This document shows positions 1-6,727 of a DNA stretch of 21,119 bases, piece after piece (within the stretch, counting starts at the first letter, position 1; every line of letters starts with the position of its first letter). Both the position numbers and the translations under genes were made by a program. The DNA is taken from NCBI GenBank assembly GCA_036376915.1, contig DASUZK010000036.1, positions 1-21,119 on the forward strand, written 5' to 3'. This DNA comes from VRUE01 sp036376915. GTDB lineage: Bacteria > Actinomycetota > Thermoleophilia > Solirubrobacterales > 70-9. Below the pieces are notes generated by a model. That model was given only the letters and a program-made list of their open reading frames with translations. It had not been told where the DNA came from and searched no databases.

Positions 1-2
1 TC

Positions 3-542
3 GTCGACGACAGCTTCGACTACTGCTTCCCGATGCTGCGCAAGATCGGCAACAAGCTCGACGCGCTCGAGGACGACATCTTCGAGGGGCGCTCGGAGGA
101 GGTCGTGCGCGACATCTCCAACGTCAAGCAGGAGATCATCAACTTCCGCAAGGTGATCCGGCCGCAGCGACCGGTGCTGCGTGACCTGGAGAAGGTCAAG
201 CAGCGCTACCTCGCGACCGACCTCGACCTGGAGATCTACTTCGACGACATCGTCGACGCGCACGAGCGGATCTGGGACATGCTGGAGAACTACAAGGAGG
301 TCGTCGGGGCTCTCGCCGAGACCAACGAGTCGGTGATCTCCCACCGGGTCAACGACATCCTCCGCGTGCTCACCTCGATCAGCGTCATCGTCCTGCCGCT
401 GACCCTGATCGCCAGCATCTGGGGCGCCAACGTGCACGTCCCGGGCGAGGGAGACACGACCGCCTTCTGGATTCTGCTCGGTGCGATGGTCGCGATGCTG
501 GTCGGCATGGTCGGCTACTTCCGCCGTCGCGGCTGGCTCTGA
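3..542 (+). CDS. corA: CorA-family divalent cation transporter, C-terminal part
   Basis: The gene is cut by the window edge; the reading frame is open from base 3 and about 180 C-terminal residues are present. CorA proteins form pentameric inner-membrane channels for Mg2+ or related ions. The visible part is a long charged helical region, matching the cytoplasmic stalk, followed by two membrane segments: one around SVIVLPLTLIASIW and one around FWILLGAMVAMLVGMVGYF. It ends in the short basic tail RRRGWL that is common in the family. The family signature GMN, which closes the first membrane helix at the pore mouth, reads G-A-N here (codons 423-431), followed by VHVPGEGD. Family membership is secure from architecture. 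The altered signature means the transported ion, or even transport itself, cannot be assumed to be Mg2+. Confidence 0.88.
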   Translation, partial: VDDSFDYCFPMLRKIGNKLDALEDDIFEGRSEEVVRDISNVKQEIINFRKVIRPQRPVLRDLEKVKQRYLATDLDLEIYFDDIVDAHERIWDMLENYKEVVGALAETNESVISHRVNDILRVLTSISVIVLPLTLIASIWGANVHVPGEGDTTAFWILLGAMVAMLVGMVGYFRRRGWL

Positions 543-566
543 CCGGGCGCCGTGTCCTCCGCTCCC

Positions 567-608
567 GGGCGGCCGCGCTGATAATCACCGGCGATCTCGC
601 GGCCGCCC
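567..608 (+). terminator. Hairpin downstream of corA
   Basis: A perfect 11-bp inverted repeat (567-577 with 598-608, GGGCGGCCGCG and its complement) encloses a 20-nt loop. It begins 24 nt after the corA stop. There is no T-run after it, so it is either an actinobacterial-type terminator lacking a U tract or an mRNA 3'-end stabiliser. Confidence 0.55.
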
Positions 609-645
609 TCCCGCGTCCGAGCACGGCTTATTCGACCTTGTCTCC

Positions 646-651
646 TAGGAT
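646..651 (+). promoter_or_regulatory. Possible -10 element for the HIT operon
   Basis: TAGGAT fits the TANNNT -10 pattern and ends 9 nt before the GTG start at 661, so the transcript would be leaderless or nearly so. No clear -35 is seen. The same bases include AGGA, which could instead act as a weak ribosome binding site 10 nt from the start. Confidence 0.35.
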
Positions 652-660
652 TGCCGTCTT

Positions 661-1149
661 GTGGCCAACTTTCGAATCTGGGCGCCGTGGCGCCTCGCCT
701 ACGTGAAGGACGCAGCGAAGGACATCGAGGAGGAGTGCATCTTCTGCGCCAAGCCGGCGGCGGACGACGACGAGGCGTCCCTGATCGTGCACAGGGGCGA
801 GAGCTGCTTCGTAATCCTCAACCTCTTCCCGTACACCAACGGCCACCTGATGGTGGCGCCCTACGAGCACGTCGGGCGGATCCAGGACCTGCCGCCCGAG
901 ACCGTGGCGGAGATGATGGGCTTCGCGCAGCGGGCGATGAGCCGCCTCGAGGACGTCTACGACCCACACGGCTACAACGTCGGCTTCAACCAGGGGCGGG
1001 TCGCCGGCGCCGGAGTCGAGCACCACATCCACATGCACGTCGTGCCCCGCTGGGGCGGCGACACCAACTTCATGCCCGTGATCGCCGACACCAAAGTGAT
1101 GCCGCAAACGCTCGAGCAGAGCTACGAGGCGCTGAAGGGGGCTTTTTGA
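661..1149 (+). CDS. HIT-family nucleotide hydrolase/phosphorylase, Ap4A phosphorylase type
   Basis: A 162-residue cytoplasmic HIT protein. The histidine triad is at residues 122-128 (H-I-H-M-H-V-V); the middle histidine forms the nucleotidyl intermediate. Residues 26-29 are C-I-F-C, half of the zinc site found in the Ap4A-phosphorylase/GalT-like branch. The fragment NLFPYTNGHLMVAP is typical of the actinobacterial proteins of the Rv2613c type, which split diadenosine tetraphosphate using phosphate. The GTG start at 661 fits the family N-terminus, which opens with a short basic stretch (RIWAPWRLAYV). It is the first gene of a four-gene + operon; its stop codon overlaps the next start by 4 nt. 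The HIT assignment is firm. The substrate is inferred from similarity, and a general adenylyl-nucleoside phosphoramidase role is possible. Confidence 0.9.
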   Translation: MANFRIWAPWRLAYVKDAAKDIEEECIFCAKPAADDDEASLIVHRGESCFVILNLFPYTNGHLMVAPYEHVGRIQDLPPETVAEMMGFAQRAMSRLEDVYDPHGYNVGFNQGRVAGAGVEHHIHMHVVPRWGGDTNFMPVIADTKVMPQTLEQSYEALKGAF

Positions 1150-2528
1150 GCGAGCAACCGGCCCTGGCGCCTCCTGGGATCTTCAAGGCGTACGACATCC
1201 GCGGGCTCTACGGCTCCGAGATGGACGAGACGACCGCGCATGCGATCGGCCGCGCCTTCGCCCGCGTGCTGGCCAGGTTGCGCGACAAGGCGCCGGGAGA
1301 GCTGCGGATCGGTCTCGGCCGCGACATGCGCCTCACCGCGCCGGCGATGGCGGCAGAGCTGCGAGACGGGATGATCTTCGAGGGCGCCACCGTGCTCGAC
1401 GCGGGGATGGTCGCGACAGAGATGCTCTACCACCTGGTCGGCTCGCGCCAGCTCGACGGCGGCGCGATGGTCACGGCTTCGCACAACCCCAAGGCCTACA
1501 CCGGGGTGAAGCTGGTCCGCGAGGGCGCATTGCCCCTCTCCGGCGACGCCGGGATCGGCGACGTCAAGGCGGAGATCGAAGCCGGGCTTGGGCACGCGCC
1601 CGGGGGCGGCTCCTTCGAGGAGGTCGATATCTGGGACGAGTTCCGCGCCCACGCCCTCTCTTTCGTCGACCCCGCCAAGGTGAGGCCGATGAAGGTGGTC
1701 GTCGACGGTGGCAACGGGATGGCCGGCCCGATGGTCGGACCGACCCTGCACGAGCTCGGCCTCGACCTGGAGGAGATGTACTTCAAGCCCGATGGCGAGT
1801 TCCCCGACCACGAGCCCAACCCGCTGTTGCCCGAGAACCGGGCGATGATCATGGAGCGCGTGCGCGACTCCGGCGCCGACCTCGGCATCGCCTGGGACGG
1901 GGATGCCGACCGCTGCTTCTTCATCGACGGCAGCGGCGAGTTCTGCGACGGCGACTTCGTCTGCGCCCTGCTCGCCCGGGCGGCGCTGGCGAAGGACCCC
2001 GGCGCGACGATCCTCTACGACCCCCGCTCCAGCCGGGCCGTGCCCGACCTGGTCGCCGCCGACGGAGGGCGCTCCGCCCTCTCCCGAGTCGGTCACGCCT
2101 TCTTCAAGAAGCGGATGCGAGAGGAGGGCGCGGCGTTCGGAGGCGAGGTCTCCGGTCACTACTACTTCCGCGACTTCTGGTGCGCCGACTCGGGCACGCT
2201 GCCGGCGCTGCTGATGCTGGAGCTGCTCTCCGTCGAGGGCCGCTCGCTCGCCGAGCTGATGGCCGAGTTTCGCTCGCGCTACTTCATCTCCGGCGAGATC
2301 AACTCCGAAGTCGCCGATCCCGAGGCGAAGATGGCCGAGATCGCCGAGCGCTACGGCGACGGCGAGCAGACGACCCTCGACGGGATCTCGGTCGACTACC
2401 CCGAGTGGCACTTCAACGTCCGCCCATCCAACACCGAGCCGCTGCTGCGGCTCAACCTCGAGTCGCTGGTCTCGCGCGAGGACATGGAGGCAAGGCGCGA
2501 CGAGGTCCTGGGGCTCATCCGCGCGTGA
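1146..2528 (+). CDS. manB: Phosphomannomutase/phosphoglucomutase
   Basis: A 460-residue alpha-D-phosphohexomutase that interconverts hexose 1- and 6-phosphates, supplying GDP-mannose or UDP-glucose precursors for glycans and glycolipids. All four signature sites are present: the catalytic phosphoserine loop T-A-S-H-N-P (Ser112), the Mg2+ loop D251-G-D-A-D-R256, the sugar-specificity loop G-E-V-S-G-H (Glu334) and the phosphate-binding loop R426-P-S-N-T-E-P. The N-terminal KAYDIRG motif is also there. I chose TTG at 1146: it overlaps the HIT stop as TTGA and has a purine-rich AAGGGGG site just upstream. A longer reading of the frame back to 651 would simply overlay the HIT gene. The stop overlaps the next start by 4 nt (GTGA). 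PMM versus PGM preference cannot be settled from sequence alone. Confidence 0.93.
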   Translation: MSEQPALAPPGIFKAYDIRGLYGSEMDETTAHAIGRAFARVLARLRDKAPGELRIGLGRDMRLTAPAMAAELRDGMIFEGATVLDAGMVATEMLYHLVGSRQLDGGAMVTASHNPKAYTGVKLVREGALPLSGDAGIGDVKAEIEAGLGHAPGGGSFEEVDIWDEFRAHALSFVDPAKVRPMKVVVDGGNGMAGPMVGPTLHELGLDLEEMYFKPDGEFPDHEPNPLLPENRAMIMERVRDSGADLGIAWDGDADRCFFIDGSGEFCDGDFVCALLARAALAKDPGATILYDPRSSRAVPDLVAADGGRSALSRVGHAFFKKRMREEGAAFGGEVSGHYYFRDFWCADSGTLPALLMLELLSVEGRSLAELMAEFRSRYFISGEINSEVADPEAKMAEIAERYGDGEQTTLDGISVDYPEWHFNVRPSNTEPLLRLNLESLVSREDMEARRDEVLGLIRA

Positions 2529-3529
2529 CACTCACCCCCAAGCAGGCCCTCGAGCAGGCGGCGCTGGCTGGCATCCACTGCCTGCGCATACCGACCCCGT
2601 TCGCGGTTGGACGGGTCAACTGCTACCTGATCGAGGACGAGCCGCTGACCCTGGTCGACACGGGGCCCAACTCGGGCAAGGCGCTGGACGAGCTCGAGTC
2701 GCAGCTGGCCGAGCATGATCACTCGATTGACGAGCTCGAGCTGCTGATCGTCACCCACCAGCACATCGACCACCTCGGCCTGGCCGAGATCGTCGTCCAG
2801 CGCTCTGGCGCCGAGGTCGCCGCGCTGGGGGTCGCCGCCGACCGGCTGGCCAACTTCGACGAGGACGCCGAGGCCGAGGACCGCTTCGCCGTTGAGCTGA
2901 TGCTGCGCAACGGCATTCCCGAGGAGGTCACGGCCGCGTTGCGAAGCGTTTCGCGCAGCTTCCGCGCCTGGGGCTCTCAGGTGAAGGTCACGAAACCGCT
3001 CGCCGACGGTGAGACGGTTGCCTTCCGTGACCGCACGCTGGAGGCGATCCACCGCCCTGGCCACAGCCCCTCCGACACGATTTTCTGGGACGAGGAGCGA
3101 AAGATCCTGATCGCGGCCGACCACCTGATAGCCCACATCTCCTCCAACCCCTTGATCTCACCGCCGCTCGACGGGTCTAAAGAACGCCCACAGGCGCTGG
3201 CTACCTACGTCGAGTCGATGCGCAAGACCCGTGGGATGCCTGCCGAGATCGTCCTCTCCGGCCACGGCGAGCCGATCACCGACCACGTCGCCCTGATCGA
3301 CAGCCGCATCGCCGGCCACGACCGACGCAAGGAGAAGATCTACAAGCTGATCGCCGAACAGACCCGCAGCGGCTACGAGCTGGCTCAGGCGATATGGGGC
3401 AACGTCGCCGTCACCCAGGCCTTCCTCACCCTCTCGGAGGTGATCGGCCACGCCGACCTGCTGGTCAACGAAGACCGCGTCCGGGAAGTCGACGACGGGG
3501 AGGTGATCCGGTATGAGGCGACCGGGTAG
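2525..3529 (+). CDS. Metallo-beta-lactamase-fold hydrolase
   Basis: A 334-residue protein of the MBL superfamily with a complete dinuclear metal site: His78-X-His80-X-Asp82-His83 (in THQHIDHLGL), His180 (HRPGHS), Asp199 (AADH) and His247 (SGHGEP). After the MBL domain, about 75 residues follow that look like the winged-helix tail of the LACTB2-like group (IAEQTRSGYELAQAIWG onward). Members include RNases, glyoxalase-like enzymes and thioester hydrolases, so the substrate is unknown. The start is GTG at 2525, overlapping the mutase stop as GTGA, which implies translational coupling. The lipid kinase downstream starts inside this gene's last 17 nt. The frame stays open upstream of 2525, but that part is a shadow of the mutase. 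Confidence 0.88.
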   Translation: MTLTPKQALEQAALAGIHCLRIPTPFAVGRVNCYLIEDEPLTLVDTGPNSGKALDELESQLAEHDHSIDELELLIVTHQHIDHLGLAEIVVQRSGAEVAALGVAADRLANFDEDAEAEDRFAVELMLRNGIPEEVTAALRSVSRSFRAWGSQVKVTKPLADGETVAFRDRTLEAIHRPGHSPSDTIFWDEERKILIAADHLIAHISSNPLISPPLDGSKERPQALATYVESMRKTRGMPAEIVLSGHGEPITDHVALIDSRIAGHDRRKEKIYKLIAEQTRSGYELAQAIWGNVAVTQAFLTLSEVIGHADLLVNEDRVREVDDGEVIRYEATG

Positions 3530-4478
3530 GCACCGCTCCGCCAAGAAGCGGATGCTGCTGATAGTCAACCCTTACGCGACGACGGTCTCCGACCGGCTGA
3601 AGAACCTCGTGGTCTACGCGCTGCAGGGGCGCTACGAGGTGGAGACCGTCGATACCGAGGCGCAGAACCACGCGACCGAGATCGGGCGGGAGGTGCGTGA
3701 CCACGGCTACGACATCGTCGTCGCCTTCGGCGGGGACGGGACTCTGAACGAGGTCGCCAACGGGCTGGCGGGGACCGACGTGCCGGTCTCGGTCCTGCCC
3801 GGCGGGTCCACCAACGTGGTCTGCCGCACGCTGGGCATCCCCAACGACGTGGTCGACGCCACCGAGCACCTCTTGGCGATGGTCGACGAGTGGCAGCCGC
3901 GGAAGATCGACCTCGGCATGGCCGACGGGCGCCACTTCGTCTTCTCCTGCGGGGTCGGGATCGACGCCACCGTGGTCAAGCGTGTCGACGCGCACCCGAA
4001 GCTGAAGTCCCGAGCCGGGCCCTATTACTACACCTGGGCGACGGTCTCGGCTTTCTACCGCTCCTACCTGGTCAACCCGGTGCGGATGCGGGTGCGGACC
4101 AGCGGCGGCGAGGCGGAGGGCATCACCGCCCTGGCCCAGAACTCGGATCCCTTCACCTACTTCGCCAGCAGCCCGGTCCGGGTCTGCGAGGACGTCTCGA
4201 TCGACGACGGCACACTTGCCCTCGGCGTCCTCAAGCGCGCCGCGGCGCGCGACATGCCGACCCTCATCGCCAGGCTTTTCGGCGAGCGCGGGCCCGCCGC
4301 GAAGCACCGCCAGATCGAGCATTTCGCGGGAATCGCAGAGGCGACCGTGAACTCGATCTCCGAGACCAAGGACGGGGTCCTTCGGCCCTTCCCGGTCCAG
4401 GTCGACGGCGACTACATCGGCGAGAAGACCGAGCTGACGCTCAAGGTCGACCCCGGCGCGCTCACTGTTGTCTCCTGA
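3513..4478 (+). CDS. Diacylglycerol kinase family lipid kinase
   Basis: A 321-residue cytoplasmic or membrane-peripheral kinase of the DAGK catalytic family (DgkB/YegS/sphingosine-kinase like), which phosphorylates a lipid hydroxyl using ATP. The nucleotide-binding loop G73-G-D75-G-T-L-N-E and the second loop G97-G-S-T-N101 are present; the latter replaces the more common GTxND form. The C-terminal part is beta-rich and ends in VQVDGDYIGEKTELTLKV, as expected. ATG 3513 is supported by a very good ribosome binding site, GGGGAGGTGA, ending 6 nt upstream inside the MBL gene. A later ATG at 3552 (MLLIVNPYA) matches the start of the conserved domain and is the alternative. Last gene of the + operon. 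The lipid substrate is not determinable; diacylglycerol recycling or phosphoglycolipid synthesis would fit the mutase neighbour. Confidence 0.87.
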   Translation: MRRPGRHRSAKKRMLLIVNPYATTVSDRLKNLVVYALQGRYEVETVDTEAQNHATEIGREVRDHGYDIVVAFGGDGTLNEVANGLAGTDVPVSVLPGGSTNVVCRTLGIPNDVVDATEHLLAMVDEWQPRKIDLGMADGRHFVFSCGVGIDATVVKRVDAHPKLKSRAGPYYYTWATVSAFYRSYLVNPVRMRVRTSGGEAEGITALAQNSDPFTYFASSPVRVCEDVSIDDGTLALGVLKRAAARDMPTLIARLFGERGPAAKHRQIEHFAGIAEATVNSISETKDGVLRPFPVQVDGDYIGEKTELTLKVDPGALTVVS

Positions 4479-4489
4479 GGCTCCTCAGG
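4474..4489. terminator. Short hairpin spanning both stops of convergent genes
   Basis: CCTGAGG at 4474-4480 is the exact complement of CCTCAGG at 4483-4489. One arm contains the kinase stop codon (4476-4478) and the other contains the rel stop (4485-4487). Only 6 nt separate the genes. No T-run follows on either strand, so termination is possible but weakly supported. Confidence 0.35.
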
Positions 4490-6713
4490 CAGCCGGCGTG
4501 ATTCGGTAAGCGTCGAAGACGCTCTCTACGTTCCTCAGGCGGGCGATGCACGCCTTCAGCTGCTCGGTGTCCCCCACCTCGACGACGAAGCGGTTTTTCA
4601 CCATCGGATGATTGGTCGTGCAGCTGGCGCCGAGGATGTTGATCCCGGCCTCCGCGAAGGTGCGCGAGAGGTCCTCCAGCAGGCGAGTGCGATCGTAGGC
4701 GTCGATCTGCAGCTCGACCCGGTAGGAGGACTCGTTGTCGCCGTCCCAGCGGACGTCGACGAAGCGTTCGGGCGCGCGCATCAGCGCCTTCATGTTCTTG
4801 CAGTCCTTGCGGTGGATCGTGATCCCGCGGCCGAGCGAGACGTAGCCGGCGATCTCGTCGCCGGGGACCGGCCGGCAGCACTTGGCCAGGCGCACCGCGA
4901 CGTTGCCCGAGGCACCCTTCACCTTGATCCCGAAATTGGCGGCGTCCTTGGTGCGCCGCGCCTCGTCCTCGCGGGGGCCGGAGAGGCCGAGCGGGTCGGT
5001 CTCCTCGACCGCCTCCCCGGCTTTCAGGCGCTGCATCAGCTTGTTTGCGACCGCCTTGGTAGAGACCTTGCCCTGGCCGAGGGCGATGTAGAACTCGGTC
5101 GCCTTTCGGAAGCCCATCTCACGGATCACGTCGACCAGCAGCGGTGAGGCGGCGACTTTCTGCATCGGCAGGCCACGCGTTCGCAGGGCTTCATCGAGGC
5201 CTTCACGCCCCTTGCGCTCGGCGTCCTCGCGGCTCTCCTCTTTGAAGAAGGCGCGGATCTTGTTGCGGGCGCGGCTGGTCCGCACCAGTTTCAGCCAGTC
5301 GCGCGACGGGCCGCGCTTCTGCTTCGCCGTCAGCACCTCGACGATGTCACCGGAACGCAGCTGGTAGTGCAGGGGCACCATCGAGCCGTTGACCTTGGCG
5401 CCGACGCAGGCGTGGCCGACGTCGGTGTGGACCGCGTAGGCGAAGTCGAGCGGGGTCGAGCCGGCTGAGAGGTTCTTCACTTCGCCCTTCGGCGTGAAGA
5501 CGAAGACCTCTTCCTCGAAGAGGTCGACCTTGAGCGACTCGAGGAACTCGGCCGGGTCCTGGTCCCCCTCGGACTCGACCAGCTGGCGCAACCAGGTCAT
5601 CTTCTCCCGCTGCGGGTCCTCGACCTCGCCCTCCTTGTAGGCGACGTGGGCGGCGATCCCGTACTCGGCGAGCTTGTGCATCTCCTCGGTGCGGATCTGG
5701 ATCTCCAGGGGCTTGCCCTCCGGCCCGATCACCGTCGTGTGCAGCGCCTGGTACATGTTCGCCTTCGGCATCGCGACCCAGTCCTTGAAGCGACCGGGCA
5801 GCGGCTTCCAGAGCGAGTGGATGACGCCGATCGCGCCGTAGCAGTCCTTGACCGAGCCGACGATCACGCGCATCGCGGTGAGGTCGAAGATCTCGTTGAA
5901 CTCGCGCCCTTTCTTGGTCATCTTCGTGTAGATCGAGTAGAAGTGCTTGGCCCGGCCGGAGATCTCAGCCTCGATCCCGACCTGGAGCAGCTCGCCGGCA
6001 AGGAAGCTGCCGGCGTCGTCGACGTAGCTCTCGCGCTCCTCGCGCTGCTGGGCGACGAGCTGCTTGATCTCCGCGTACTTGCGCGGGTGCAGGGTGGCGA
6101 AGGCGAGGTCCTCCAGCTCCCACTTGATCGCGTGGATCCCCAGCCGGTGGGCCAGCGGAGCGTAGATTTCCAGCGTCTCGCGTGCCTTGGCGAGTTGCTT
6201 TTGCTTAGGCAGCGCGCCGAGCGTGCGCATGTTGTGTAGACGGTCGGCCAGCTTGATCAGGATCACCCTGACGTCGGTGGCCATCGCCACCATCATCTTC
6301 CGGTAGTTCTCCGCCTGGCGCTCGTCACGACTCTCGAAGGTGATCCCGGTCAGCTTGGTGACACCGTCGACGAGCTGGGCGATCTCGGCGCCGAACTCCG
6401 ACTCGATCTCCTCGAGGCTGGCGCTGGTGTCCTCGACGGTGTCGTGCAGGAGGGCCGCACAGAGAGTCTGGGTGTCGAGCCGCATCCCGGCGCAGATCTG
6501 GGCCACGCCCACCGGGTGGGTGATGAACTCGTCGCCCGAGCGCCGCAGCTGGTCGGCATGGCGATCGCAGGCGAAGTCGAAGGCGCGTGCGATCGCCTCG
6601 CGGTCGATGCCGGTCGCCGGTGCCGTGGCGACCCGCTCAGCGACACCATTGCCGTCGCCGTTCTCGCCCGGCAGGGAGTCGAACTCCTCGACCACGGCGA
6701 AGAGGTCGCCCAA
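4485..6713 (-). CDS. relA: Bifunctional (p)ppGpp synthetase/hydrolase Rel
   Basis: About 742 residues with the full long-RSH layout. The N-terminal HD hydrolase has His66, His90-Asp91, Glu94-Asp95 and Asn161 (RLHN), so hydrolysis looks intact. The synthetase domain (about 250-360) has GRAKHFYSIYTKM, Arg-Phe-Lys-Asp at 308-311 (the RxKD form of bifunctional Rel enzymes, not the ExDD of monofunctional RelA) and Glu338 in LEIQIRT. A TGS domain (about 399-460), a Cys/His zinc-finger region (Cys612-Cys613, His634, Cys638) and a C-terminal ACT domain (about 663-742) follow. The start is uncertain: no ATG is in frame near the conserved N-terminus. TTG 6713, 14 nt after the recJ stop, is used here; GTG 6695 is the alternative. 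Translation is probably coupled to recJ. A far-upstream start at 7103 would merely run through recJ and is rejected. Confidence 0.95.
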   Translation of the reverse strand: MGDLFAVVEEFDSLPGENGDGNGVAERVATAPATGIDREAIARAFDFACDRHADQLRRSGDEFITHPVGVAQICAGMRLDTQTLCAALLHDTVEDTSASLEEIESEFGAEIAQLVDGVTKLTGITFESRDERQAENYRKMMVAMATDVRVILIKLADRLHNMRTLGALPKQKQLAKARETLEIYAPLAHRLGIHAIKWELEDLAFATLHPRKYAEIKQLVAQQREERESYVDDAGSFLAGELLQVGIEAEISGRAKHFYSIYTKMTKKGREFNEIFDLTAMRVIVGSVKDCYGAIGVIHSLWKPLPGRFKDWVAMPKANMYQALHTTVIGPEGKPLEIQIRTEEMHKLAEYGIAAHVAYKEGEVEDPQREKMTWLRQLVESEGDQDPAEFLESLKVDLFEEEVFVFTPKGEVKNLSAGSTPLDFAYAVHTDVGHACVGAKVNGSMVPLHYQLRSGDIVEVLTAKQKRGPSRDWLKLVRTSRARNKIRAFFKEESREDAERKGREGLDEALRTRGLPMQKVAASPLLVDVIREMGFRKATEFYIALGQGKVSTKAVANKLMQRLKAGEAVEETDPLGLSGPREDEARRTKDAANFGIKVKGASGNVAVRLAKCCRPVPGDEIAGYVSLGRGITIHRKDCKNMKALMRAPERFVDVRWDGDNESSYRVELQIDAYDRTRLLEDLSRTFAEAGINILGASCTTNHPMVKNRFVVEVGDTEQLKACIARLRNVESVFDAYRITPAA

Positions 6714-6727
6714 GAGGCCCTGGTTCG

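Noticed and set aside
1122..2531. 469-codon open frame on the - strand
   Set aside because: Antisense to the phosphomannomutase, which carries every family signature.
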